In this document: positions 33,638 through 44,345 of the stretch, in pieces
Numbering within the stretch: the first letter of the stretch is position 1
How the letters are laid out: the number at the start of each line of letters is the position of its first letter
From: UBA6224 sp963730375
Lineage (GTDB): Bacteria > Patescibacteriota > Saccharimonadia > Saccharimonadales > UBA4665
Direction of reading: 5' to 3'
Assembly (NCBI GenBank): GCA_963730375.1
Contig: CAVSRJ010000004.1
Coordinates: 1-64,000, forward strand
Length of the DNA: 64,000 bases
Program-made: the position numbers and the translations under genes
Notes under the pieces: generated by a model
Told to the model about the DNA's origin: nothing
What the model saw: the letters and a program-made list of their open reading frames with translations, nothing else
The model's database searches: none

Positions 33638-36519
33638 CTATATCCCTTCGATGAATGTTTCTATGAAGTCTTTGATTCGGGTTGTGATGCGTTTTAGTAT
33701 GCTTTCGCGCTTCAGGATGCTTGGCTGTTCGACAAGTACATCGCCCAGGTCGTGCTTTCGCGGCAAGCGCCCGGTCGATACGTAGTGGTCGAGCAATATT
33801 TGCGTTTTCTCGGCGTCGAGCCCTTCTTCGTGGCACATCGCGCTGGAAGGCGCTGACTTGCTCTTCGCTGACGAATTCTGCCCATTCGCCTTCTACATCG
33901 CTGGCATTGGTCAGGTGCTGGCACGTTCGAATCAATAAACTTCTCTATCAGTTCGCGTTTACTGCGCAGCTCTGCGGTGTTTGCCATGGTGTCGCTCACT
34001 AGTCTTCTTGAGTTCGATTTGTTTCTCTTCATCGGCGCCGACCATGCGGGCGATCAGGCGGAGTATGTAGCTGACGTTTATTTCGTCACGTCGTGTCAGC
34101 TCCAGCTCGAAGTCAATGTCATCAAGATAGAGACTTTTTCTTTTTCGTGCTCGCGTACTTTACTTTATCGTAGATGTCCAGATACTTACCTTTGTAATTT
34201 TCGAGGGTTTGTTCGTCGATATTCAGGTCTGCGAAGTCAAATTCCGCAAACGACACCACAACATTACGCAGACGTAGCACATAGCGGAACGCTTCCACGA
34301 ACGCTTTCTCGGCATCTTCATCTGCACGCATCGACAGCCTGCGGGTCTGCCGCAATACTGCACGTAGCTCCCGACGGCTTCGTTAAATTGCCGTACATAT
34401 TCGCCGATATGGCTGCAAGAATATATCTTCTTTGGCGTCTTTGTTAGCAAATAGCTCCAGCGCGTCGTCTGTGGCAGTTTTGAGGTTGCGGAAACGACGA
34501 TGTTACCTTGCGACTTGGTCTCGTTCAGTATGCGATTGGTGCGTGAGTACGCCTGCAATAGGCCGTGATAGCGTAGATTTTTATCGACATACAGCGTATT
34601 GAGCGTTTTGCTGTCGAAACCAGTCAGGAACATATTCACCACCAGCAGCAGGTCGATCTCGCGAGCCTTTACGCGGTCGGCAATATTGCGGTAGTAGTTG
34701 TAGAAGCTGTCGCTATCGCTAGTGCTGTAGCTGGTGCCAAACATTTGGTTGTAGTCGCCGATGTAGCTTCGAGCTTGTCGCGCGAATGTTGGTTGACACC
34801 CTCAAATAGATTCAGCTGCGGATCATCGTCGAGCATGCCATCGGCATCGTTGTCGTCTTCATTTGCTGCGTAGCTAAAGATAGTTGCGACACGTAGGTCG
34901 TGCTCGCCGGCCAGTTTTTTGCGCCGGAAAATTTCGTAGTACTTAGTCAGCGTAGCCACGTTACTCACGGCCAATATTGCGGTAAAGTCGCGCGAATGTG
35001 TTTTGTTACTGTGATTGGCGATGATAAAATCTACGATATTTTCCAGCCGCTCGGGCGATTCCATCGCTTCTTTGATATCAATCGCTTCAACATCGGTGTC
35101 GATATCTTCGCGGCCGTCTTTAAACTTGAAGCCTTTGTAGTACTCCACGCTAAACTTCAGCACGTTTTCGTCACGGATGGCATCGGTGATGACGTACTTG
35201 TGCAGACATTCGCCAAACAGATCTTTGGTGGTACGTTTGCCCAGTGCATTGCTGCCGGCGTTTTCGGCAAAGATCGGCGTGCCAGTAAAGCCAAACAGTC
35301 TGTGATTGGTAAAGTATTCGGTGATGCGCTTGTGCGTTTCACCAAACTGGCTGCGGTGACATTCGTCAAAGATAAAGACAATCTTTTTGTCTTTGTGCTG
35401 CTCCATCTTCAGCGCATGGCGGTCACTGCTGATGGCATTGTTGAGCTTTTGGATGGTGGTGACTATCAGCTTGTTGTCTGGGTCGGTGAATTGCTTCACC
35501 AAGTTGTTGGTGTTTGTCGGTGGCGTCAACGCTGCCTTCTTTGAAGCTGTTGAACTCGCGGATGGTTTGGTTGTCTAGGTCGTTGCGGTCCACCACAAAG
35601 ACGACTTTGTGCACGTCTGGGCTCTCGCAGATGATCTGGCTAGCCTTGAAACTCGTCAGGGTTTTACCGCTGCCGGTTGTGTGCCAAATGTAGCCGCCCT
35701 TGCGCTTCGTTTCTCACCTTGTCTACGATCGCTTCTACGGCGTAGTACTGGTATGGCCGCAGCGCCAGCAGCGTCTTGTCGGTCGTCAGCACCATGTACT
35801 TTGGTGATCATTTTGGCCAGGTGGCATTTTTCTAGGAATTCGCGGGTGAAATCCTCGAGCTCGGTGATCTTTCTTGTTGTCTTTGTCCGCCCAGAAGCTG
35901 GTGAATTTGAACGATTCTTTCTTGGTGTTGCTATAGCCGACCGTGTTTGCGTAGTACTTGGTGTTGCCGCCATTACTGATGACAAATAGCTGCACGAATT
36001 GATACAAGCCGTACTGACGACGCAAAGCTAGTGGCGGCGGTAGCGGTTGACTTGGTTAAAGGCTTCCTTCAGCTCGATACCGCGGCGCTTTAGCTCTATC
36101 TGTACCAGCGGCAAGCCGTTGACCAGAATCGTTACATCGTAGCGGTTTTTGTAGCTGCCTTCTTGTGTAACTTGGTTGGTCACCTGGAAGCGGTTTTGGC
36201 ACCACTTGGTCATATTCAGGAATTCAATGTTTTTGTGCGTGCCATCGTCTCGCGCCAGGCTCATTTTGTCGCGCAGAGTCTGGGCGCGATCATACACACC
36301 GCCTTTGTTCAGGTGATTCAGTATTCGTTCAAATTCACTGTCGCTAAATTTTGTATCGTTATGTAGCTCCAATTGCGTGCGTAGGTTTGCGACCATCTCA
36401 GCTTCATCAGCAATCTGCACACGCTCATAGCCCATGCCGACCAGCTGGTCGATGAGGTTATTTTCTAGTACTTGCTCGGATTGAGTTGTCATGGGGCTAT
36501 ATCTTTTCGGTTCCGGCAT
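33638..36519 (-). pseudogene. hsdR: Type I restriction endonuclease subunit, frameshifted
   Basis: The reading is collinear with a full-length HsdR (about 960 codons) but spread over all three frames with at least seven shifts. Seen in order: N-terminal nuclease domain (YDVTILVNGLPLVQIELKRR, about 36100), translocase Walker A (HTTGSGKTLTSF near 35660), DEAD-type FIFDECHRSQFG near 35350, helicase FGFTGTPIF, motif LLVVNMFLTGFDS, and a C-terminal TTRIKDFIETFIEGI. HsdR cuts DNA after ATP-driven translocation. One indel lies in CGCCGCCACTAGC near 36025. As written, no functional protein can be made. Confidence 0.9.
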
Positions 36520-37636
36520 AATACAGTTCCTTCATTGTTATTGGCTAGAAACTACCGAGAAATATTACGCACAACACATCTACATATTTGTTGGAGTTTG
36601 GGAGGGAAAATCAATGGGCGTTCACGCATGATAGCAAGCACCTGGAAGTTTGCACAGCCGCTGAAGCAGTCGTGCCAAAGAGGTGTTTCACGTCTTTTGC
36701 TTGGATGATAACCTTCTCCATTGCAATCTTCAGGAATACGGACGTTCGAATTTATATTTTTATCAGCGTGAGGCTTTTTTTAATACTGCGTAAGACGCGA
36801 GCACGTGAATTTTTTATTAAGATATCGCTTCATTAATTTTTATGACATCCGCAGCGTAGATGCCCAGATTCTCGTTCTCAACATGTCAGACATCGCTAGT
36901 TCAATAGACGTACGATGCATCAGGAAATAAAGCACTAACCCTGTACCGAAATTTATCACTCATGTGCTTGCGACCATTAATCAGGCAGTAAGTAAGTCTG
37001 CCGGTGGCATAGTGCCGCTCGCGGCAAGCTTCAGCGCTTTGCGAACTAGGCGTATATCTATTGTACTGCGTTATATTTAAAGTGATATTGAGCCCATCAT
37101 ATTGTTTTTTTATACGACGTGGAGCGGACCGGCTTAACCATGTATGCTTCGACTGTTGATGTCCAGGTGCTCAACTGACATCAAGGTTTTGCTAAGCCAA
37201 GATCTCTGTCAGCCGAGTACTTCAATCCGAACGTGGCCAATAAATGACCTACTCCCCAGTGTAAGGTTCAAATTTGCACGATTGCCTTGTCGTGCCGTCA
37301 TCTCGCCTCTTGACTGCACGATGAAAGTGGACACGCTAAACTCATTCATGAGCAACTTTAGAGGCATATAGAGATCAACCGTTACCAAGGATGTCTGACC
37401 CCCGCCTATTATTCTTGGCATCAATCCAGTTCAGTTTCACTTTTGTGACCGCTAAGTGTTGGGCGAAAGTCGCCAGACTCAGTCTGTTAAAAACAGTATT
37501 GGAAAACAAATTCGATAGCCTACATTCTTGAAGTAGAAAGGGAGATCTTTCCCGCAATACCGGCATTTAGTCGCAATGATATCGGGTTTAAAGACTCACA
37601 GAAGCCTCAAGTATTGACCGGTTTGAACCTATCGAT
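36520..37636. other. 1.1 kb between hsdS and hsdR, no intact gene
   Basis: This stretch separates hsdS and hsdR, which normally adjoin. Minus-strand translation gives short pieces with some coding look (KCRYCGKDLPF, a zinc-ribbon-like CxxC near 37560; VTVDLYMPLKLL near 37390; HVENENLGIYAADVIK near 36870) broken by many stops. It may be the relic of an inserted accessory gene. I could not recognise it, and part may be chance. Confidence 0.4.
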
Positions 37637-38808
37637 TTACACAAACATCCTTTGGAGGAGGGATTTTTTGAATTTTCTGGCGGCGGCTAGTTTGGTTTCC
37701 TCTAGTATGATTTTGCCATCCAGCGAAGTTAAGCAGTCGGCAATTTTCTGCTGTTCTTGAATCGAAGGCGCCGGTACGTCACATTTCGTGAAGCAGTCCA
37801 TTCTGAGCGACTTAAACGGTGCTACCAACGGCATATCTTAGGAAGTGATTGTTCTGAGTCAGCATGTAGTAATACAAAAATTTCATGAGCATATCTTTTA
37901 CGTCAAACACTGCGTAAGCTCTTTGGTGAAGACCATATTTACCCTTGAAATACCTTGGCAAAAATTCTAGAACCATTCACCACCATAGATTATGGCTTCG
38001 TTATCGAAGCTGTATTTGTCATACTTTTTAATATCTACGGATCTATCAAAAAATCGGTTGTATATTTCGACCTTCGGCACTACCCCGCATCTTCAAACAT
38101 TTAAGTTTCGCGTTTTAATTGGTGAGCAAATTCAAACCGAATTTCTTTTCTGCCAGGCTGGGTAATCGTTGCCGTTTTTGTCTTTGAAGCGGATTTGCTG
38201 GGTGAAGATTTTTTGCATGACGCCTTTTTTGTATTGCTTCAGCAGCTCCACTTTTTTCTCAATCGCAGCCACCCGCTCATCCACCACCGTCAAAAACCCC
38301 GCAATTTTTTCCTGCTCAGACGCGGAAGGCAATACAACCTGGATTTTTTTCACAACCGCGGCGTTTAGCTTAGGCTGAGTCGTACCGTTATTATAGTTGT
38401 CGTACCTTAGCCACTCGAGATAGGTGGCTACAAAAACGTTGGAGTCATGAGCCTTCATGATATGTGCATGATTATTCAGCCAGAACTTACCTCTAGCAAT
38501 AAACGCTACAGGCGTACTTCGCATTAAGATATTTGCGCCGTCTTCGGCGAGCAAAACATACTCACCGTCAAAGATATAATTGTTTACATAGTCAATGACT
38601 CCTGATGCGCCGTAGTAGGGGTAATTCCCTTGCATAGCCTGACGCTCGGCAGATTCGATGGGTATACGCTTTCCGTCAAAAAAATCTGCAATATCGCCAA
38701 GCTTTTTAACATGCCATTCATCAGTAAATTCAGGAAAACGGAGGCTCGGCATTTTTTCTTGCCTCTGCTTCTCGAGTTTTCGGCTCGAATAGCTGTAGGC
38801 CAGTCATT
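37637..38808 (-). pseudogene. hsdS: Type I specificity subunit, frameshifted
   Basis: HsdS picks the target sequence through two target-recognition domains joined by helices. The start at 38808 (MTGLQLFEPKTREAEARK) overlaps the DUF4145 stop as ATGA. The frame shifts at an A-run near 38755 before MPSLRFPEFTDEW, TRD1 follows with its end helix (FLTVVDERVAAIEKKVELL), and the frame is lost after 38132. The second TRD is badly broken until its last helix (CLTSLDGKIILEETKLAAAR, 37637-37834). As written it is not functional. Confidence 0.88.
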
Positions 38809-39420
38809 TTTTTACCCCTTTTTTGTCTCTCTCCTCGATGGCTTTTTTCTTTGAATCAGGGATCTTGTTATAAATTTCTTGGATCTGGCGCGGCTCAGTG
38901 ATCATTGTTTCGGCAATTTTATTAAGTAGGCGGAAAGAGACTGCGCGGTTGCTGGATCGTCACGTAAGTCAATCTGGCCAGGATGAACAGACTCATTTCC
39001 GATTACGCGTAGGACATCAAGCGCCTTCTGAATCGTCGGAGAAAGCCCTTTTGCAACAAGACTACCTATGTCTGTATTTATATCTTTGCCCGGCTCGCCT
39101 AATTGCTTACATAGTTTCTACCGGCAAGGCGAAGTAGTGCGGCTGAACCTCTCGGAGATTTATGCAGTATTGAAGCAGCTTCCAAATAGTCCTTTTTGAT
39201 ATCTTCTTTCAAATCATCGTTTGGCTGATCGATACCTACATCTTCAGGGTATATCATCAATTCTTCATACCATATCGAATACTTAAAGCAATGGCTGCAG
39301 AAGCTGAACTCTACCTGCTCCACCGAAGTCATAAGGGTGAGTCTCAGTCCATGGTTGCTATAGCATATGCATCGCAATAGGGGCAATTAAAGGACCGACT
39401 TTTTGTACGCGGTGTTTCAT
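38805..39420 (-). pseudogene. DUF4145 gene within restriction locus, frameshifted
   Basis: Joined frames give a DUF4145 protein: N-terminal zinc ribbon (CPYCDAYA, then CSHCFKYSIWYEE), EDIKKDYLEAASILHKSPRG, AALLRLA, and the terminal IGNESVHPGQIDLRDDPATA and IYNKIPDSKKKAIEERDKKG. Breaks lie near 39350, 39300 and 39110. The stop at 38805 overlaps the hsdS start. DUF4145 proteins recur in type I restriction loci and defence islands; their role is unknown. Confidence 0.85.
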
Positions 39421-39441
39421 AATGGTGCTGTTGCCATAAAA

Positions 39442-41033
39442 TTAAAACGGCGAGTCGATGCCGAGCTCCTTGGTGTATTCTGCTATCTTTTTGTCGAGCT
39501 CAGCGAGTCTGCGTCGAGCTTGCGGATTTCGGCCACGACTTCGTCTAGGTCAATTTCGGCTTCTTCCTCAAACGTATCGACATAGCGTGGGATGTTTAGG
39601 TTGTAGTCGTTTTCTTTAATCTCATCCAGCTGGCGACGTGGCTGTATTTGTCCTCGCTGGTTCGCTGCTGGTACGTTTCGATGATTTTGTCGATGTCGCT
39701 CGGGCGTAGGCGGTTTTGGTTCTTGCCCTTTTCGAAGTGCTTGCTGGCGTCGATGAATAGCACTTCTTTGTCGCTGCCACGGCATTTCTTGAACACCAAG
39801 ATACAGGCTGGGATGCTGGTGCCAAAGAATAGGTTAGGCGGTAGGCCGATGACTGCATCGAGATAGTTCTTGTCTTCGATCAAGAACTTGCGGATGTGGC
39901 CTTCGGCTGCTCCGCGGAATAGTACACCGTGCGGCATGACGACAGCCATAGTGCCATTGTCGTCGAGCTGGTAGACCATGTGCTGGATGAAAGCGTAGTC
40001 GGCTTTGCTGCTTGGCGCGAGCTTGCCATACTGTGCGAAACGTTCGTCGCTGAGATGGATCGGATTGGCGGACCAGTTGGCGCTAAATGGCGGATTGGCT
40101 ACAACGGCCTCGAAGCGATGTTCGGCATGCTGCGGGTGCTCCAATGTGTCTTCTTGCTTGATGTCGAAGTCGCTGAAGTGCACGTCGTGCAGGATCATGT
40201 TCATGCGCGCGAGGTTGTAGGTGGTGTTGTTCATCTCTTGGCCAAAGAAGCGGTCAACTTTGGCGTATTTGGAAATACGAAGCAGCAACGAGCCAGAGCC
40301 ACAAGCTGGGTCGTAGACACTCTTGAGCTCTTTTTTGCCGCTGGTGACGATGCGCGCAAGGATCTGGCTGACTTCTTGTGGGGTGTAGAATTCGCCGGCT
40401 TTTTTGCCCGCGCCACTCGCGAACTGGCCGATGAGATATTCGTATGCATCGCCAAGGATGTCGATCTGGCTGTTTTCGAGCTGGAAGTCGATCTTGTCGA
40501 GGTGCAGTAGAACTTTGCTGATGAGCTCGTTGCGCTGGCTGACGGTCTTGCCGAGGCGGCTGGCATTGAGATCGAGCTCGCTAAACAGCTGCTCGAAGTC
40601 TTCTTCGCTGTCTGTGCCCATGGTGCTCTGCTCGATACTGTTCATGATGCGCTCGAGATCTTCGTTGAGATTCTCGTTGGTCGGGCCAGTCTGCGCTACA
40701 TGGTGAAATAGCTCGTTTGGCGCCAGGAAATAGCCGAGCTTATCAAGCGTAGCGTGCGGATCGCCTCGACATAGTCGCCCTTGTCGATAGATCTTGCTCG
40801 TATGTCAGGCCATCTGGGCTGAGAAGCTTGTTGGCCTCGATCTCGATCTTTTCAGATAGATATTTGTAGAAGATAAAGCCAAGGATATAGTCGCGAAATT
40901 CGTCCGCATCCATCTTGCCACGGAGCTCGTTGGCGATATTCCAGAGTTGGGTTTGTAGCTGCTTTTTCTGATCTTCGGACATGTTCTGTATAGCCTCTCG
41001 GTAAACTGTTACCCCTAGTTTACTCCAATCCAA
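39442..41033 (-). pseudogene. hsdM: Type I methyltransferase subunit, frameshifted
   Basis: HsdM is the N6-adenine methyltransferase of the complex. The N-terminal domain (MSEDQKKQLQTQLWNIANEL, GFIFYKYLSEKIE) is in one frame, the catalytic domain (motif I VYDPACGSGSLLLR, motif IV VVANPPFSANW) in a second, and the last 60 codons (NDYNLNIPRYVDTFEEEAEI, then KKIAEYTKELGIDSPF) in others. Shifts lie near 40750, 39615 and 39510. All catalytic motifs are unchanged, which suggests that the damage is recent or technical. Confidence 0.92.
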
Positions 41034-41053
41034 TCTGTTTTTGAACTGGTGGG

Positions 41054-41410
41054 CTACTGTTGGTCGGCTTCGGCCGGCATATGCGTGAAGACGATATGGC
41101 CGATGTGGCCACTTTCTAGCTGGATGTCGCGCTCGTGGCTGCCGCCCATGTCGATGACCTCGTCAGGACCTTGGTGCAAAAAAGCCTCGGCTGTAATAAT
41201 GCGTGCTCGACCAATGTCCACGTGGCTTGGATTGGCAAAATCATACACCTCACCGCCGCTGTCGTCTGGGTGGCATCCTACTACGACGACATGCCGTTCG
41301 CCACTGCTGAAATCTGAAAAGCTGCCCATAGCGCCCGGCTGGATATGGCCAAGGACTCGGCGACTCGCCTCGTCCTCGACGTTCCGTTGAAAAGCTACCT
41401 CAATAGTCAT
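41054..41410 (-). CDS. Hypothetical protein (118 aa)
   Basis: The start at 41410 (MTIEVAFQRNVEDEASRRVL) follows a TATAGT box by 9 nt. The soluble product has a beta-rich look (MGSFSDFSSGERHVVVVGCH, GGSHERDIQLESGHIGHIVF), and no known motif. It sits just outside the hsdM start, converging toward nothing, and may belong to the unknown set of 41-51 kb. Confidence 0.6.
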   Translation of the reverse strand: MTIEVAFQRNVEDEASRRVLGHIQPGAMGSFSDFSSGERHVVVVGCHPDDSGGEVYDFANPSHVDIGRARIITAEAFLHQGPDEVIDMGGSHERDIQLESGHIGHIVFTHMPAEADQQ

Positions 41411-41448
41411 AGTGCGCAAACTATACCACTTTCTTGTCAGTTTTGCAT

Positions 41449-41881
41449 TTATTTGAGGAGGGGCCAGTAGCGCAGCTGGCGCTGGCAGACGTCGGCGAAC
41501 GTGTCCGGGTCCAGGCCGTGCTTGGTGGCGATGTGGTGGAGTTTGTGTAGCTTGCGGGGGTTGCGGACCTCGCGCACGGTGTACGTCGCGCCGGAGCGTC
41601 GGGCGGCCGTGTAGAAGAATAAAAACCGCAGCGTGTGCTTCGGGAAACATGTAGAGGCTGCCGTAGATGAACCGGGTCCTGCTGATGGGCGACGGCACGG
41701 CGTAGCCGTTCCAGCGGGCGCGGGTGACGCCGTAGACGACGTCGGCATACTCGCTCCAGCGATTAATGAGTCCCCGCTCTGCCTGCAGCTCGGCGAACTC
41801 TTCGGCCATGTAGCGCTCGTGCCAGGCTTTGTCGCGGTGCGGCATATCGAGCAGGTTGTGCCAGCGGCGATACACTATCAT
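41449..41881 (-). pseudogene. Unknown 143-codon gene, one frameshift
   Basis: Starting at 41881 (MIVYRRWHNLLDMPHRDKAW) with a TATTGT box 6 nt upstream, the frame runs to SLYMFP near 41645 and then continues in another frame as KHTLRFLFFYTAARRSGATY and ends DVCQRQLRYWPLLK at 41449. A single indel restores it. The protein is basic and Tyr/Arg-rich. I do not recognise the family. Confidence 0.55.
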
Positions 41882-41942
41882 GCTATGACAATAGCACCAC
41901 CAGCGGTTACTGGTCGAATGCGCTGGTGTCGTGCAGGGTGTA

Positions 41943-42375
41943 CTAACGCAGATCCATGCGGGTGAGCGAATCTGGCGAGTTGCTAAAGCCCTGCTCGATG
42001 ATAGCGGCTGCTGGATGGCGGTTGGTGGGCGACAGTTCGGTGTACAGGTAGCGGATGCCCATCTCCCCGACAATGTTCATGCGCCGGTTGAAAATAGCGG
42101 TGCCGATACCCTGCTGTCGGTGGTCGGGATGCACGTATAAAGTCACACAGGACGGCATGGCGGGCGTTGCCTGCTAGAAAGCCGATGCCGACGAGCTCTT
42201 TGTTACTGATGCGGCGCACGCCAACGGTGGCGATTGATTCATCAATAACTCGGTCCCAGAGGGTGGCGTCGCGCTCAGTGCCCCACTCACCAGCGTCGCG
42301 CAAATGCACTACTTCTTCACCGATAACATCGCTGTCGAACTCGTAGCCGTCGGGCAACTTTTCTGATAAAGTCAT
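41943..42375 (-). pseudogene. GNAT acetyltransferase, one frameshift
   Basis: The start at 42375 (MTLSEKLPDGYEFDSDVIG) leads to ELVGIGFLAGNARHAVLCD; the frame then shifts near 42145 to the acetyl-CoA loop TLYVHPDHRQQGIGTAIF and the final ELSPTNRHPAAAIIEQGF. The two parts form a normal 140-residue GCN5-type acetyltransferase. Such enzymes transfer acetyl groups to amines; the substrate is unknown. A TATTAT box lies 6 nt before the ATG. Confidence 0.8.
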
Positions 42376-42432
42376 AGTATTATAATACAACAATACGCTA
42401 ACAAAATGCAATGCTTCACGGATAGGATGAGG

Positions 42433-43041
42433 CTAGTCGAGACTTCGGAGGCGAAATCCGTCCGGAAGGTCAGACGAGTCGTCAAGGCCGGAAAATTGTG
42501 CAGCGAAGTACTCTTCGTTGGCGGCTTCTTCGATCGTGGCGAGACATAGTGACATAACGATACGCGGCAAATGCTGGCGCTTGGTGGCCTGTCGCGAGAT
42601 TCTGTCTGACATGTCAAAGACTATGTCGCGGGTGGCGGGTTTGTCGAAGGCGTTGATGGCTCGCTCGGCTCTCGCTATGAGATCCCTGCGCACGACTATA
42701 ACATCGCCGCCTTGTGGAATGACTTCATCTGTTGGAAATGGGGTGCGCTGGCCATCGGGAAGCCCCTGCGCTAGATCTGCAATCCGCCAGGCGACGACTA
42801 ACCCCTTGAAGGCCATTTTTCTGTTGAACTTATCTGAGGCAATCGCTGGAAACGCTGTCTGTAGTATGTCATCGCTAAGTTTCGGGTAGATACCTTCGTC
42901 TTGTTCGACGATTTCCCTGACACCAAAGGTGTTGTTCATGCCTAGTTCGCTGCGTAGGGTTTCGCGTATCTCGTCATGGCGAGCGGCGATGCCTGCTTCG
43001 AGCGATACGTATTGTAGTGGGGATGGTGCTGATTCTGACAT
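42433..43041 (-). CDS. Hypothetical protein (202 aa)
   Basis: The start at 43041 (MSESAPSPLQYVSLEAGIAA) is fixed by TACACT 6 nt upstream; a slightly longer frame would run into this promoter. Soluble and helix-rich, with a hydrophobic MAFKGLVVAWRIADLAQ and a mixed-charge C-terminus. It has a loose resemblance in layout to the 47396 gene (AFDGFSFAFRTTNMM). No known family. Confidence 0.62.
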   Translation of the reverse strand: MSESAPSPLQYVSLEAGIAARHDEIRETLRSELGMNNTFGVREIVEQDEGIYPKLSDDILQTAFPAIASDKFNRKMAFKGLVVAWRIADLAQGLPDGQRTPFPTDEVIPQGGDVIVVRRDLIARAERAINAFDKPATRDIVFDMSDRISRQATKRQHLPRIVMSLCLATIEEAANEEYFAAQFSGLDDSSDLPDGFRLRSLD

Positions 43042-43141
43042 ATATCGAGTGTACACCCTCTGTCCAGAACAGAAAGTGCCTGTGCTTGTATCTGGTCATA
43101 CTATTGTTATCCGGTGTGCCAGATATCGAACATCCGATTAG

Positions 43142-43182
43142 CTAACTGTTTCGCGGACGTCTGCGCACCCCATGACTAATTA
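43142..43182 (-). repeat. Relic duplicate of 3' end of the 43459 gene
   Basis: Translation gives LVMGCADVRETVS and a stop, nearly the last 13 residues of the small gene at 43459 (LVMDCTDVRETVT). The two nucleotide stretches agree at most positions over about 40 bp. This is a partial duplication spanning the small gene at 43217. Confidence 0.65.
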
Positions 43183-43216
43183 CTAGCTGGGGACTACCAC
43201 ATTGTTAGAATTGGAT

Positions 43217-43423
43217 TTAATCCTTGTTGAGATATTTGCCAGCGACACTGAGGGCAAATGACGGCAATATGACAAATACCGTCACCTGCAGCATTCGCTG
43301 TAATACTTCGTTGAGACTGGACGGTTCATGGCCGTTGGCAGGCAGAGTCAGTACCAATAAAATGCCGACGATACCGAACGTCACTGAGGCGATGATGAAT
43401 ACACGGGTAGCTATACGTTGCAT
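43217..43423 (-). CDS. Small two-helix membrane protein (68 aa)
   Basis: The product has two hydrophobic helices (VFIIASVTFGIVGILLVLTL and MLQVTVFVILPSFALSVAGK) joined by a polar loop. A TATGCT box lies 6 nt before the ATG, so it is probably leaderless. No family recognised. It lies between two copies of the fragment that ends ADVRETVS/TDVRETVT. Confidence 0.65.
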   Translation of the reverse strand: MQRIATRVFIIASVTFGIVGILLVLTLPANGHEPSSLNEVLQRMLQVTVFVILPSFALSVAGKYLNKD

Positions 43424-43458
43424 ATCTACAGCATAGCACTAATTACGTGCTAGTGAGG

Positions 43459-43608
43459 CTACGTAACAGTTTCGCGAACGTCGGTGCAATCCATGACTAA
43501 CTGAATGCCGGCGGCTGCTCCATAGCGTACGGATGGTGCCCATTTGACATACCCCTCGGCGACTTCATCCAATATCTCGATGGTGTATGGCATGGTATCT
43601 ACTAACAT
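43459..43608 (-). CDS. Small unknown protein (49 aa)
   Basis: The start at 43608 (MLVDTMPYTIEILDEVAEGY) has TATACT 13 nt upstream. A longer frame from 43692 would overlap the DUF998 gene. The predicted peptide is short, with the VKWAPSVRYGAAAGIQLVM pattern, and its end is duplicated at 43142. Whether it is a whole gene or the remnant of one is open. Confidence 0.4.
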   Translation of the reverse strand: MLVDTMPYTIEILDEVAEGYVKWAPSVRYGAAAGIQLVMDCTDVRETVT

Positions 43609-43634
43609 TCCGGAAGCCTGCAGTATACATCCTT

Positions 43635-44300
43635 CTAATGCTTTGCGCGGTAGCGGACGGCCGACATGTAGATACCTAGGACGATGAGCCACAGCGTCTG
43701 CGGATAGCCAGCCAGGCGCTCCATGCCACCGGCGCCGAAGCCGAGGTAGATGCCGAATACGAACAACACAAATGCCGCGGTGGCTACGACGCCGGATATC
43801 AGCGTGTAGATGCGGAAGCCGCGACGAACCTGGCGGAGTGCCAGTGACAAGATAATCATCGCTACATTGCCGACGCCCAGAGCCAGGAACGCTCCAATAG
43901 CATGGAGGCTGCTGACGGTGTTCTCTGGAAACGCCCCGACGAGTATGGCGCCGACACCGGCGGCTGCCATCATACTGAAGCCGATAAGCGAGCTGCGACT
44001 ACGCTGAAACATCTGGTAGATTAGTAACGAACCCAGCGCCATGGTGAGACCCAACATGATGAATGAGCCGTTCATGAGTGAGTGCTGCGGCGAGCAGACC
44101 ACTCGGTCGGCATAGGGCCCGCATGCGGTGTTGCCCAGGTCACTAATAACATTGCGCGTCCAGCTGTAGGCGGGCGACGTCCAGGCGGCGGCTGCCACCA
44201 GCTGTGCCAGGAAATACTGGATGCTGAGTATCCAGACGATGGGCCCGACAAAGGGATACTGATTGGTAAAGACGGCCACGCGCCGCATGGGATGCATCAT
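43635..44300 (-). CDS. DUF998 family membrane protein
   Basis: A 221-residue protein with six predicted helices and DUF998 features: AYSWTRNVISDLGNTACG after the first helix, and VGAFPENTVSSLHAIGAFLA in the middle. The start at 44300 follows a TATCAT box by 6 nt. The function of the family is unknown; it is found in many bacteria as an integral membrane protein. The two Cys of the first loop (TACGPYADRVVCSPQ) are typical. Confidence 0.88.
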   Translation of the reverse strand: MMHPMRRVAVFTNQYPFVGPIVWILSIQYFLAQLVAAAAWTSPAYSWTRNVISDLGNTACGPYADRVVCSPQHSLMNGSFIMLGLTMALGSLLIYQMFQRSRSSLIGFSMMAAAGVGAILVGAFPENTVSSLHAIGAFLALGVGNVAMIILSLALRQVRRGFRIYTLISGVVATAAFVLFVFGIYLGFGAGGMERLAGYPQTLWLIVLGIYMSAVRYRAKH

Positions 44301-44345
44301 GCCACCATGATAGCACTCGCAAAGTGCCACGAACCGTACATAACG

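Noticed and set aside
36588..36836. Plus-strand ORFs between hsdS and hsdR
   Set aside because: Short, without start signals, and lacking any recognisable pattern; more likely noise in a decayed region.
41411..42073. Long fused frame running from 42073 through two genes to 41054
   Set aside because: The fusion is an accident of a frameshift in the 41449 gene; internal promoters and starts mark separate genes.
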